48,233 nt of DNA, taken from assembly GCA_020073365.1 (NCBI GenBank), contig JAIQFL010000038.1:1-48233 (forward strand). Reading direction: 5' to 3'. Under the pieces are notes generated by a model, which saw only the letters and a list, made by a program, of their open reading frames with translations, was not told the origin of the DNA and did not search any database. How positions within the stretch are numbered: position 1 is the first letter of the stretch; the number at the start of each line of letters is the position of its first letter. This DNA is from Terriglobia bacterium. Lineage in GTDB: Bacteria; Acidobacteriota; Terriglobia; Bryobacterales; Bryobacteraceae. A program made the position numbers and the translations under genes. Positions 34,606 through 43,459 of the stretch are shown here, one piece after another.

Positions 34606-34935
34606 ATGATTTCACCCATTACAAACGCCAAGCGGTCGCCGGACGCGGCGGCGGGCATGTCGGCACCGGCATCGGCAAGCCATGAAGCGCTAATCCGCGA
34701 CGCCTTCGACGATGTCGCCCTCCTGGTCGGCAGCATCGCCGCTATCCACAATCTCGACGATGACATCCTCTGGTCGCTCATGAAGCGGCTGGATCGAATC
34801 CGAGTGAAGCTGCTTCGCAATCTCCAGGGCGACGCTGCACGCGAGGATTTCGAACCGGCTTCGGCGCGGCCGCCGCGGACTCATCCCGCCGTTGACGAAT
34901 TTCTCGCCCGCAATCGCGGCCGGATGGGGGAGTGA
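34606..34935 (+). CDS. Small hypothetical early protein
   Basis: 109 residues from ATG 34606, preceded by AGGGGA; the upstream ATG at 34585 lies inside the palindrome and is not favoured. The centre is helical (FDDVALLVGSIAAIHNLDDD; LWSLMKRLDRIRVKLLRNLQ). It is the first gene of the early operon. No family is recognised. Confidence 0.65.
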   Translation: MISPITNAKRSPDAAAGMSAPASASHEALIRDAFDDVALLVGSIAAIHNLDDDILWSLMKRLDRIRVKLLRNLQGDAAREDFEPASARPPRTHPAVDEFLARNRGRMGE

Positions 34936-34938
34936 CCG

Positions 34939-35268
34939 ATGCGCATGGAAGAACTCTCCCCGGCCAAACAGAGACTGCTCCGGCTGTTTCAAGCCATTAA
35001 CTTCGGACGCATTGAGGAACTGGAGATCCGTGATGGCGAACCACAGTTCAGTCCGGCGCCACGGGTCTTTGTCGAACTGAAACTGGACACCGACGACGGT
35101 CCGCGCCGCGAATCTCAACTCGATCGCTTTCCGCTGCGCAGCCAAGTCGAACGCTTTTTCGGCCAGATCTCGCGGCTCGCCGAAGGCACCGTGGAGATGA
35201 TCGAAGTCCGCCACGGTCTTCCCTTCCGGATGGTCATCGAGGCGATGCCCGCGGAGGTGGAGCCATGA
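34939..35268 (+). CDS. Small hypothetical early protein
   Basis: 109 residues with GGGGGAG before ATG 34939. The alpha/beta sequence (SPAKQRLLRLFQAINFGRIE; GTVEMIEVRHGLPFRMVIEA) is typical of accessory phage early proteins. Its stop overlaps the next start as ATGA. No function can be assigned. Confidence 0.7.
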   Translation: MRMEELSPAKQRLLRLFQAINFGRIEELEIRDGEPQFSPAPRVFVELKLDTDDGPRRESQLDRFPLRSQVERFFGQISRLAEGTVEMIEVRHGLPFRMVIEAMPAEVEP

Positions 35269-35870
35269 GCACTCTGGCCGCAATCGATCCCTTCGTCATC
35301 CGGCAGGCCGAGATCCGTGCCAGCCGCATGATTGGCAACTATGGCTTTACCCGCGACGACTGGGAAGACCTCCGGCAGGAGCTGCTGCTCGATTACGTCG
35401 AACGGCGACCGAGGTTCAGTCCGGAGCGCGGCGACCATCGAGGGTTTGCCTTCGGTGTCCTACGAAATAGGGCAGCGAAACTGGCCGCGCGGGAATGCCT
35501 GTTTCTGATTTCGCACGCCAAGGAGATCGAGGTCGACACGCGAACCGGAAAGTACACTCGCGTCGTACCCACCCTGCCCGACAAGGCCCGGAAAATCGTG
35601 CTCGGCATGGTGGACCAGGTGCTGTTTTGCGACCTGGATTTGACCACCGGAGACGACGGCGCGAAGAGCATCCGCCGCGTCATTCGCACCAAGCCCAGCC
35701 TTTACTACGAGGCCGGAGACCGGACCGGGCGGCTTCCGGAGACTATCGACCTCGACTTCCCGATGTTCCTCGATGCATTTAACACCGCCGTCGCGCCACT
35801 GAAGCCTGCTAAGGCCGCCAAGACGACGCCGGCGAAAGTGAGTTCCCAACAGGAGACAAACCATGAGTAA
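35265..35870 (+). CDS. Sigma-factor-region-2-like protein
   Basis: 201 residues, ATG 35265 after GGAGG. The segment GFTRDDWEDLRQELLLDYVE followed by RGFAFGVLRNRAAKLAAREC resembles sigma-70 region 2, with its DWEDL.QE helix and the following F....L.N helix. The expected -35-binding region 4 is not evident; the C-terminus is Ala/Lys/Thr-rich. It may be a phage sigma-like regulator of late genes or a repurposed DNA-binding protein. It sits inside the early operon between small genes and the DUF669 gene. Confidence 0.55.
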   Translation: MSTLAAIDPFVIRQAEIRASRMIGNYGFTRDDWEDLRQELLLDYVERRPRFSPERGDHRGFAFGVLRNRAAKLAARECLFLISHAKEIEVDTRTGKYTRVVPTLPDKARKIVLGMVDQVLFCDLDLTTGDDGAKSIRRVIRTKPSLYYEAGDRTGRLPETIDLDFPMFLDAFNTAVAPLKPAKAAKTTPAKVSSQQETNHE

Positions 35871-36321
35871 ACACGCGATCGATCTGACGCAGTTTGACAA
35901 GGACTTCAGCTCCGAACAACCCGAAGAGCGCGGTGAATTCGAGAGCGTTCCGGACGGCAAGTATCAGGTGACGGTGGAGAAGGTCGAGTTGACGGAGGCG
36001 CAGAGCAGCGGCAACCCGATGCTGAAGTGGACGCTTCGCGTCATCGCGCCGAAGTGTATCGACCGGCTGATGTGGCGCAACAGCGTGATCACCCACAACA
36101 CGCTGAAATACGTGAAAACCGATCTCCACACGTGCGGGCTCGATCTCGACAAGCTGTCTGAGTTGCCCAAGCACCTGAAGAAGCTGCTCGACGTGAAGCT
36201 CGAGGTGACGAAGAAGACCAAGGGCGACAACGAGAACATCTTCTTCAACCGCCGCATCGAGAACGACCGGGCCCCCGGCAAATTCCGCCAGGAGGCAGGG
36301 GACGCGCTTGTCCCGTTCTAG
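35863..36321 (+). CDS. DUF669-type phage replication/recombination protein
   Basis: 152 residues, ATG 35863 after CAGGAGA, overlapping the upstream gene by eight bases. The pattern GEFESVPDGKYQVTVEKVEL, NPMLKWTLRVI, VITHNTLKYVKTDLHTCGLD is that of DUF669 proteins, which accompany phage recombinases, primases and helicases and are thought to bind single-stranded DNA. It lies beside an ERCC4 nuclease and a RecD2-like helicase, which fits a replication or recombination complex. Confidence 0.75.
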   Translation: MSKHAIDLTQFDKDFSSEQPEERGEFESVPDGKYQVTVEKVELTEAQSSGNPMLKWTLRVIAPKCIDRLMWRNSVITHNTLKYVKTDLHTCGLDLDKLSELPKHLKKLLDVKLEVTKKTKGDNENIFFNRRIENDRAPGKFRQEAGDALVPF

Positions 36322-36757
36322 CCTGGGACCGGCGACGATCATCATCGACACGCGCGAACAGGAGCCCTACTCGTTCGATCCCCGGCTGGTGGCCGCAGTG
36401 CGGCGGGCGCTGCCAGCCGGGGATTACTCCGTGGCGGGACTGGATGCATGCGTCGCGGTGGAGCGGAAGACCCTGGACGATTTCGTGTCCACGGTGATCC
36501 ACGCCCGAAAGCGGTTCCGCGACGAATTGCGGAAGCTCGCCGGATATCGGGCGGCGTGCGTGGTGGTTGAGGCGGGCATGTCAGATGTCCTGCTGCAGCG
36601 ATACCGGGGTGAGGCGCATCCGAATGCGGTGCTCGGGAACGCGCTGTCGATCATCCTCGACTTTCGTGTCCCGGTATTCTTCTGCGGGAATCGCCAGGCT
36701 GCCTGCCATTTCGTCCAGGCTTACTTGATCGCCGCGCATACGAGGTGGGGGACATGA
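36308..36757 (+). CDS. ERCC4-domain nuclease
   Basis: 149 residues from TTG 36308, overlapping the DUF669 gene. The active-site residues are plain: TIIIDTREQEPYSF (Asp14), PAGDYSV (39) and AVERKTLDDFV (Glu52-Arg53-Lys54), the ERKxxxD signature of XPF/ERCC4 structure-specific nucleases. No helicase or helix-hairpin-helix domain is attached, as in other phage-size versions. It probably cuts branched DNA during replication or recombination. Its stop overlaps the next start as ATGA. Confidence 0.82.
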   Translation: MSRSSLGPATIIIDTREQEPYSFDPRLVAAVRRALPAGDYSVAGLDACVAVERKTLDDFVSTVIHARKRFRDELRKLAGYRAACVVVEAGMSDVLLQRYRGEAHPNAVLGNALSIILDFRVPVFFCGNRQAACHFVQAYLIAAHTRWGT

Positions 36758-38928
36758 CAGCAGAGCGCACCAGCATCCGCGGCATTGTGGAAACGGTCTT
36801 CTATTCGGGACCGGCATTTTCCGCTGGCCGCCTTCGGACGGCCGCGGGCGCCGTCGTGAAGTTCGCCGGCAAAGTGTTCATTCGGGAAAACGATGCGGTT
36901 CGGTTGGAAGGCCATTGGGTAGATCATCCCAAGTACGGTCGCCAGTTCGAGGCCGAGTTCATGGGGCACGACCTGGAAATGGATCCGGAAGGCTTGGCGA
37001 ACTTCCTCGCCAATCATCCGGACGTAAAGGGCATCGGACCCGTGAAAGCGCGCCAGATCGCCGATGAGTTCGGGCGCGGCTTCGACGCGGCGATTCGCAC
37101 CCGTCCGGAGGCGGTAGCGGCGGCCGCGAAGGTGCCCGTGGAAACCGCGCTTGAGTTGCAGCGTATCTGGATCGCCAACAGCGACTTCAATACGGCGATG
37201 GCTTACTTGTCGGCGTTCGGGTTGACCCATCACCAGGTCACGACGCTGGTGGGCAAATTCGGCAGCCAGGTGGTGCCAATCCTGGAGTCCGATCCTTACG
37301 TGCTGATGCGGGAGATATCCGGCTTCGGTTTCAAGCGGGTCGACAAGATAGCGCGCAAGATGGGCACGCCGAAGGATCTGCCATCACGGATTCGCGCCGG
37401 GATTCACTACAGCGTGCTGGCCGCGCTCGATGATGGCGACTGCTGGGTGGAATTCGAAGATTTGCTTGACCGAGCCAACACGCTGCTGGTGATGGACACG
37501 CTCGACAGCCGGGATGTGATCGAGGGTCATCTTGAGGCATTGATTGCCGAGGGGCGCCTTATCTCCCAGCCATTCGAACGGTTGGTGGTGGCCGATCCAG
37601 AGATCCACCGAATGGAGACGGAACTCGCCGAAGTGCTGAAGACTGCCTCGCAGCGCAGCCCACATGCGGTCGTTGAGGTGGATCATTTGCTCGATGCTGA
37701 AGGTGGCGAACTGAATCCGGAGCAGCGGGGCGCCGTGCGAAACGCCCTCAACTTCTCCATCTCGCTCATGACCGGCGGTGCCGGGAGCGGTAAGACATAC
37801 GCTGTATCGACGATCGCCAGCATCGCTGAACGGTTGGAATTGAAGGTCGTGTTGGCCGCGCCTACTGGCAAGGCTGCGAAACGCCTCGAGGAAGTCGTCG
37901 GCCACGAGGCAAGCACAATCCATCGGCTGCTCGGCTTCAACGGCCACACATATTCGCGGGATGCACTGAACCCCATTGAAGCCGACATCCTGGTCGTGGA
38001 CGAAGTTTCCATGGTGGATATCGCGCTCGCGTGGCGGCTGTTCCAGGCCCTGGATCGGGCGCGAACCGCAGTGGTCCTTGTCGGCGATCACAACCAGTTG
38101 CCGCCGGTGGGTCCGGGTAACCTCCTGCGCGACCTGGTGCGGTCGCTGGCGATCCCCACCACCGTCCTCACCAGGATCATCCGTCAGGCCGGCGCACTGA
38201 AGGAAAATTCCACCGCCATTCTCACCGGCGATGTACGGCCAACATCGGATGTACAGACCGGCGCGCGGCGGCCGTGGTACGTCATCGACAAATTCGTGGA
38301 TCGCGATGATGTCCGACGGATGCTGCTGCTCCTCTTCGAAGAGGTACTCCGGGAGCGGCTCGGCTACGATCTGATCCGCGATGTCCAGGTGCTCACGCCG
38401 ACCCACAAAGGCCCACTTGGCACGGTGGAGTTGAATATCGAGTTGCAGCGCCTGTTGCAGCAAAAGTTGTTCGGCGTCGAGGTGTCTCCCGTCGAGGCCG
38501 GCCACCGCGCCCGGCCTTATCCGGGTGACAAGGTGATCCAGATGAAGAACGACTACGAGTTGGGCGTGATGAACGGCGCCATGGGCATCGTGGTAAATGC
38601 TGGCACCGACGGCAGTCTCGTGATCGAGTTCGATGGCCGCGCGGTGGAGATCGAAGCCGGTTCCGATGCGTTGGGCAACGTGCAGTTGGCATACGCCACA
38701 TCGATCCATAAAGTGCAGGGCTCCGAATTCCCCTGTGCCGTGGTCATCGCCCACAAGTCGCATTCATTCATGCACCACCGCAATCTGCTTTACACGGCAG
38801 TGACCCGCGCCAAGGAGAGCGTGGTCATCCTGGGCGACCGGTGGGGCATCGACAACTGCGCCAACAAACGCCAGGTGGACCGTCGCAACACGTTCCTTTC
38901 ATTTCTGCTCCATCAGGAGCGTCCGTGA
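36754..38928 (+). CDS. RecD2-like superfamily 1 DNA helicase
   Basis: 724 residues from ATG 36754, with GGTGGGGG upstream. The N-terminus is OB-like followed by helix-hairpin-helix motifs (NHPDVKGIGPVKARQIADEF; MREISGFGFKRVDKIARKMG). Helicase motifs are complete: Walker A TGGAGSGKTY (about 340-348), Ia APTGKAAKRL, II ILVVDEVSMVD, III LVGDHNQLPPVGPGNLLRDL, then SIHKVQGSEFP and LLYTAVTRAKESV. This is the standard RecD2 (RecD-like, RecBC-independent) arrangement. It unwinds DNA 5' to 3' in the family. Its stop overlaps the primase start as GTGA. Confidence 0.9.
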   Translation: MTAERTSIRGIVETVFYSGPAFSAGRLRTAAGAVVKFAGKVFIRENDAVRLEGHWVDHPKYGRQFEAEFMGHDLEMDPEGLANFLANHPDVKGIGPVKARQIADEFGRGFDAAIRTRPEAVAAAAKVPVETALELQRIWIANSDFNTAMAYLSAFGLTHHQVTTLVGKFGSQVVPILESDPYVLMREISGFGFKRVDKIARKMGTPKDLPSRIRAGIHYSVLAALDDGDCWVEFEDLLDRANTLLVMDTLDSRDVIEGHLEALIAEGRLISQPFERLVVADPEIHRMETELAEVLKTASQRSPHAVVEVDHLLDAEGGELNPEQRGAVRNALNFSISLMTGGAGSGKTYAVSTIASIAERLELKVVLAAPTGKAAKRLEEVVGHEASTIHRLLGFNGHTYSRDALNPIEADILVVDEVSMVDIALAWRLFQALDRARTAVVLVGDHNQLPPVGPGNLLRDLVRSLAIPTTVLTRIIRQAGALKENSTAILTGDVRPTSDVQTGARRPWYVIDKFVDRDDVRRMLLLLFEEVLRERLGYDLIRDVQVLTPTHKGPLGTVELNIELQRLLQQKLFGVEVSPVEAGHRARPYPGDKVIQMKNDYELGVMNGAMGIVVNAGTDGSLVIEFDGRAVEIEAGSDALGNVQLAYATSIHKVQGSEFPCAVVIAHKSHSFMHHRNLLYTAVTRAKESVVILGDRWGIDNCANKRQVDRRNTFLSFLLHQERP

Positions 38929-41687
38929 ACCAGCCTGTTGACGTCCAGGCCTATTACCGGCAGATCACCGATGTCGACATCGGTGAGATTGCCGGAGAAC
39001 TCCTCGGCGGCCGCATAACTCAAGACTCTCGGCAGACACTGTTCTGTGATTGTCCGAATCACCGGAGCCAATCGCACCAGTCACTGCACATCATGCTCGA
39101 CAAGCAGGGCTGGTACTGCTTCGGGTGCGGTGTGGGCGGCGATGTACTGCAGCTTGTCGAGTTCGTACATGACGGCGTGGTCACGAGGGGCCAGTCGGGC
39201 AAGATGCCGGAGTCGCACCGCCAGGCGCGCGACTTCCTCGCGGCACGAGCTGGGGCGCCGCGGTTGTCACAGCTTGGCCGTACGGCGGAGGAAATTGCAG
39301 AGGCGGAAGAGCAGCACCGCCTCACGCTCAGGGTAAGGGATGCCCTCACCGCGTTGGCGGATCTCTATCACCAGCGGCTGGCCGGAAACGCTGAAGTTCT
39401 CGCCTGGTTCAAATTGAAGTACGGTATTGGCGAGGAGACAATCGCCAGGCTGAAGATCGGCTTCGCGGATAACGCCGAGCCGAGCGTCGCGCGCTCCCTC
39501 ATGGAAGGTCCGGGCACCTTCACGCCGCGAGAACTGGCCGCCACCTCCGCGTTCCGGCCTACCGCTCAGGATGGGCTTAATCCGTTTTTCGATGGTCGAA
39601 TCGTATTTCCGTACTGGAGCCGCAGCCACGTCGTCTTCATGATTGGCCGCTTGACTCCCTGGACACCCGACCACGAATGGGAGAAGTCGAAGTACAAGAA
39701 ACTGGCGGTCCGCAATGATCGCAACAACAGCCACGTAGCGCCGTGTATCCGGAACGACGTTCTCTACAACGAAGATGTGTTCCTTACGCGCCCGGAGCGC
39801 GTTGTCATCACTGAAGGCGTTACGGACTGCATTTCCCTGATGGAACATGGATTCCCGGTGGTGTCGCCGGTGACCGTGCAAATCAGGGAGGCTGATTGGG
39901 AACGCCTCCTGCCGAAACTCGCCGGGGTGAAGACGGTCTTCATCTGCCAGGACAACGAGGTGTCCGAGGCCGGAATGCAGGGTGCCTTGAAGACGGCGCG
40001 CATCCTGGCGGGTCACGGGATCGCGACCCGCGTGGCCGTCTTGCCTCTTGGGGAGAAGCAACGCCTGGCGCGCGATAAGCTGGCCGGGTTGGTCGCCGGG
40101 AGCGCGGAGGCTGAACCGCTCGCGGCCGACGCAAAGATCGACGTCAATGAGTTCTTCGCCTCCGGAAAGACGGCGACCGACTTCGAACAGATTCTCGCGG
40201 CCGCACAGACGCCGCTTGAGCTGGCGATCTCGAAGCTCTCCCCGGGGATTCCCGAGGGGGAACTGGCGAAAACACTTGGGCCCGTCCTCTCCGAGGTTCA
40301 CCAGCTTGATCCCATCGAACAGCCCCGCCACCTGCGGTTGATCCAGGAGAAGTGCGGCAAGGATCGTATCCCGATGTCGGCCCTTCGCCAGCAGATGAAA
40401 GTGGTCCGGATCGACAGCCGACGAAATGGGAAGGGCCGCAAATCCGGGGGCGGGCGCACGTCGGGCCCACAGCCCGCGCCAGCGGCCGACGGAGCGTCTG
40501 GGGCATGGCGCGACGGGCTCCTGTTGAATCTGAACGGTACGGTCAAGCCGGTGCTCGCCAACGCCATCACCGCGCTTCGGGGCGCACCCGAGTGGGCCGG
40601 CGTGCTGGCTTACAACGAGTTTGCCCACTTCACCGTCCTGCAGAAACCCTCGCCGTGGATAAAGCCCGAAGCCGAACTCCCGGCAGAGTGGACTCCGAAC
40701 GATGACATCCTCACCGCCGAGTGGCTGCACCATCAAGGCATTTTCGTCTCCGCTGACGTGACCGGCCAGGCCGTGGAAGCCGTCGGGCGGGAGCGTCCGT
40801 TTCACCCGGTCCGGGCGTACCTGAATGGTCTCGTCTGGGACGGTGTGCACCGGCTGCAATCCTGGTTGCCCGATTACCTCGGAGTCGATCCTTCGCCCTA
40901 CGCGACCGCCGTCGGCTCGCGGTGGTTAATCTCGGCGGTGGCGCGTGTGTTCGAGCCGGGCTGCAAAGCGGATTGCTGCTTAATCCTCGAAGGCGAACAA
41001 GGCATCCGGAAATCGACTGCTCTGCGGGTGTTGACGGAGCCATGGTTCACGGACGAAATTGCCGACCTCGGGTCGAAGGATGCCGCGATGCAGACGCGGG
41101 GCGTCTGGGTTATTGAGATTGCGGAGTTGGATTCCCTGTCCCGCTCCGATGTCGGCAAGATCAAGGCATTCATGAGCCGGATGACCGATCGCTTTCGGCC
41201 GCCATATGGCAAACGGCCCATCGACTCGCCACGGCAATGCGTCTTCGCCGGCAGCGTGAACCACGGGGCATACCTGCGCGATGAAACCGGCGGGCGCCGT
41301 TTCTGGCCGGTGGAGTGCAAAGCCCCGGTGATCGACGTGGACGCCCTGGCCGAGGTTCGCGACCAGCTTTGGGCCGAAGCCATGTCCCTCTATTTCGACG
41401 GGAAGCCGTGGTGGCTGGATTCGGTGCCTCTGAATCGCGAAGCGGCAGAAGAACAGTCGGACCGATACGAGGGTGACCCATGGGACGACCTGATTCTGAA
41501 ATGGATCGAGGATCGTGAGTCGGTGTCCATCGCCGAGGTATTGGCGAATTGTCTCGAAAAGAAGAAGGACGTGTGGACGCAGTGGGACCGCAATCGGGTG
41601 GCGCGCTGCCTTCGCGCGAACGGATGGAAGCGATTCAACGCTCGCGAGGGGGCATCGAGGGAATGGCGATATCGGCGGTTGCAGTGA
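38925..41687 (+). CDS. Primase-helicase: CHC2 zinc finger, Toprim-like, VirE/D5-type ATPase
   Basis: 920 residues from GTG 38925 (CAGGAG upstream). The zinc finger reads CDCPNH (41-46) and WYCFGCG (63-69), the CHC2 primase type. A Toprim-like block is visible at about 290-345 (VVITEGVTDCISLMEHG; VFICQDNEVS). Residues about 610-880 match the VirE family (PF05272): VWDGVHRLQSWLPDYLG, LILEGEQGIRKSTALRVL, GVWVIEIAELDSLSRSDV, FAGSVNHGAYLRDETGGRR. GIRKST in place of GxGKST is, as I recall, a common variant in this family. It would prime and unwind phage DNA. Iteron-like repeats follow directly after the gene. Confidence 0.88.
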   Translation: MNQPVDVQAYYRQITDVDIGEIAGELLGGRITQDSRQTLFCDCPNHRSQSHQSLHIMLDKQGWYCFGCGVGGDVLQLVEFVHDGVVTRGQSGKMPESHRQARDFLAARAGAPRLSQLGRTAEEIAEAEEQHRLTLRVRDALTALADLYHQRLAGNAEVLAWFKLKYGIGEETIARLKIGFADNAEPSVARSLMEGPGTFTPRELAATSAFRPTAQDGLNPFFDGRIVFPYWSRSHVVFMIGRLTPWTPDHEWEKSKYKKLAVRNDRNNSHVAPCIRNDVLYNEDVFLTRPERVVITEGVTDCISLMEHGFPVVSPVTVQIREADWERLLPKLAGVKTVFICQDNEVSEAGMQGALKTARILAGHGIATRVAVLPLGEKQRLARDKLAGLVAGSAEAEPLAADAKIDVNEFFASGKTATDFEQILAAAQTPLELAISKLSPGIPEGELAKTLGPVLSEVHQLDPIEQPRHLRLIQEKCGKDRIPMSALRQQMKVVRIDSRRNGKGRKSGGGRTSGPQPAPAADGASGAWRDGLLLNLNGTVKPVLANAITALRGAPEWAGVLAYNEFAHFTVLQKPSPWIKPEAELPAEWTPNDDILTAEWLHHQGIFVSADVTGQAVEAVGRERPFHPVRAYLNGLVWDGVHRLQSWLPDYLGVDPSPYATAVGSRWLISAVARVFEPGCKADCCLILEGEQGIRKSTALRVLTEPWFTDEIADLGSKDAAMQTRGVWVIEIAELDSLSRSDVGKIKAFMSRMTDRFRPPYGKRPIDSPRQCVFAGSVNHGAYLRDETGGRRFWPVECKAPVIDVDALAEVRDQLWAEAMSLYFDGKPWWLDSVPLNREAAEEQSDRYEGDPWDDLILKWIEDRESVSIAEVLANCLEKKKDVWTQWDRNRVARCLRANGWKRFNAREGASREWRYRRLQ

Positions 41688-41693
41688 CGCATT

Positions 41694-41991
41694 GGTTCCG
41701 GTCTCAGCCTTGGTTCCAGTCTGGTTCCAGTCCCCGGTTCCAGTGCAAATTATTGATTTTGCGGGAATGTTCCAGTGGTTCCAGTCTCCCCCTGTTAAAG
41801 GTCTAGCGATGAATACAACACAACAACATGAGCATTGATACACACACTCGTAATTATTATAGGAAGTTTAGCGGAACCACCACTTCTCATGTACCGCTGG
41901 AACCTAAACGAGTAACCATATCCGAATCAGGTGCTTGCGCGGTTCCAGTCTCGTTTACTGCGGAGGGCGAGACCGGAACCAGACTGGAACC
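41694..41991. repeat. GGTTCC iteron-like cluster; candidate replication origin
   Basis: Direct GGTTCC copies lie at 41694, 41712, 41723, 41736, 41777 and 41941, mostly extended to GGTTCCAGT, with a TGTTCCAGT variant at 41768. Inverted GGAACC copies lie at 41873, 41899, 41975 and 41986. They flank an AT-rich stretch (about 41748-41870). Such a cluster beside an AT-rich segment, right after the primase-helicase gene, is what an iteron-type origin looks like. The last copies fall in the coding part of the next gene. Confidence 0.55.
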
Positions 41992-42631
41992 CGCGTCGCC
42001 ACGGAAGCCGAACCCGGTCGTTCTGTTTGTCTCCACAGGCCTCGAATCCTGGACCGCTGATCACCCCGAGGTTTTCGCCCGCGACGTTCAGATCAACGAC
42101 ACCGCATACCGGAGGCTCGATCCCGAATACTATGCGTGGCTCCGTTCGAAGATGCATCTGGCGAAAATGGCTGTCACCGCCGGGAAGCTCGGGGAAGACC
42201 AGTTCGATGAGATGCGGCACCGCTTCAACAACGTGCATGAGTGGGCCGTGGAGCACTTTGGCGAGTCCCGGCTTCTCGACGCGATTCGCGACCTTGATGC
42301 CCGCGATTATGAGCCGCCTGTCGCCGAGCCAGATACTCCATCGCGCATACCGCCGCCGATGAACGCCGCCTGGCCGGACGCGCTCGCGATGGTGGACGCG
42401 ATTCGTGACCGTGCGCTCTCGCTCGGTTGGACGCATGAGAGCTTGTATGCGCACGCCGGGTCGCATCGCGTCGCGATTGGCGTCAACCGTGGCCTCGTCT
42501 GCTTCTTGAAGCCAGGTGAGAAGATAGGCGATGTCACCAGGCTCTCCATCGAGATCATCCTGCCCAACAACGTTCGCCAGCGTTTCTACAACCAGAACGT
42601 CGATCAGCCATGGATACGTCGTGTTGGATGA
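41828..42631 (+). CDS. Hypothetical early protein
   Basis: 267 residues from ATG 41828; the RBS is poor. The N-terminal 80 residues are probably disordered and encode part of the GGTTCC repeat cluster. The C-terminal half is helical (YYAWLRSKMHLAKMAVTAGK; VDAIRDRALSLGWTHESLYA). The family is not recognised. It could be an origin-binding or replication accessory protein given its place, but there is no motif for it. Confidence 0.6.
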   Translation: MSIDTHTRNYYRKFSGTTTSHVPLEPKRVTISESGACAVPVSFTAEGETGTRLEPASPRKPNPVVLFVSTGLESWTADHPEVFARDVQINDTAYRRLDPEYYAWLRSKMHLAKMAVTAGKLGEDQFDEMRHRFNNVHEWAVEHFGESRLLDAIRDLDARDYEPPVAEPDTPSRIPPPMNAAWPDALAMVDAIRDRALSLGWTHESLYAHAGSHRVAIGVNRGLVCFLKPGEKIGDVTRLSIEIILPNNVRQRFYNQNVDQPWIRRVG

Positions 42632-42801
42632 TCGTGGAACTTTAATTGGACAATTTGGCCGCCTCGGGAGTATCTATTACCGGAAGCACAGTTCGGGAGG
42701 CCTGATGCAAAGCAGCGGCCACGAAGGCGCTTTCACCCGATAGCTCGGCCGAGCGATGGGACGCTCGCTAATCCCTTTCCCTCCTTTCCACTGGAGCAGA
42801 C

Positions 42802-43134
42802 GTGTCTTCTCAGGTGAAGCGCCAACAGATCGCCTTCTACGCCGCGGACGGCACACCGATGGGTTATCGGTCGTCGGAGTCCGCACAGCGTCTCCTCGCC
42901 CTCGATCTCGTCAGTCCAGCCTACGGCCGCAAGGGGCACTTGAAGGCAATCTTCGCCAAGAAAGCCGACGGATCATCGGCGGTCGAAAACACGGCGCATG
43001 GCGGTACGCGGTACTGGTTCCGTGAGCGCCTGGAGAGCGGACCCCTTGCATGGAAGCTCAAGAAGCTCGGCAAGGGTGACGAGCTGCGACCGATCTTCCT
43101 GCAGGTCGTGGCCGACTGCATGACGAGCTCTTGA
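42802..43134 (+). CDS. Small hypothetical protein
   Basis: 110 residues from GTG 42802, with TGGAG upstream. A basic alpha/beta protein (VKRQQIAFYAADGTPMGYRS; RPIFLQVVADCMTSS). No family is recognised. The 170 bases before it contain no gene that I can support. Confidence 0.6.
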   Translation: MSSQVKRQQIAFYAADGTPMGYRSSESAQRLLALDLVSPAYGRKGHLKAIFAKKADGSSAVENTAHGGTRYWFRERLESGPLAWKLKKLGKGDELRPIFLQVVADCMTSS

Positions 43135-43459
43135 TCGACCGGCGCAGAAGAAACTGACTGCGCAAATTGCGCAGTCATCGCGTTCCGTGGCGGCCTGGCG
43201 CGCCTGGTGCATCCGGTGGACCAACCGGCGGACCTGGAGGTAGACGTCGCAACACGGGCAAACCGGGCGCGAACGGGTGGCACTCAGGTGAAATCGCGGG
43301 CCCCGTCCGGGCACTTTTTTCCACGGGTGGCCTGGTGGCACAAAGTCTTTAGTTACATCGAGAAATCAGGGCGTCAGGGCAGGTGGTCACGCAGGTGGTC
43401 AGTGCCCGTAGATCAGTCTGCCCCGCCATCTCGCAAATCCTCGGCACGGTGCAACGGCA
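43135..43459. other. Gap before the C5-methyltransferase gene
   Basis: 325 bases. It opens with a strong palindrome (43155-43177, listed separately). Frames crossing it, including a Gly-rich one at 43167-43352 and a minus-strand one with a CPCC segment, have no RBS or family. The methyltransferase promoter may lie here, but none is clear. Confidence 0.4.
43155..43177. promoter_or_regulatory. Perfect 23-base palindrome (11-base arms, 1-base centre)
   Basis: TGACTGCGCAA, one A, then its exact reverse complement, starting 20 bases after a stop codon. No T-run follows, so an intrinsic terminator is doubtful. An operator for the methyltransferase genes is possible. Confidence 0.4.

Noticed and set aside
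40987..41040. Apparent Walker A damage (GIRKST) in the primase-helicase
   Set aside because: I recall this as a frequent form in VirE-type proteins; the rest of the domain is intact.
43167..43352. Gly/Pro-rich frame resembling a collagen tract
   Set aside because: Short, no RBS, and GC-rich DNA easily gives Gly-Pro runs.
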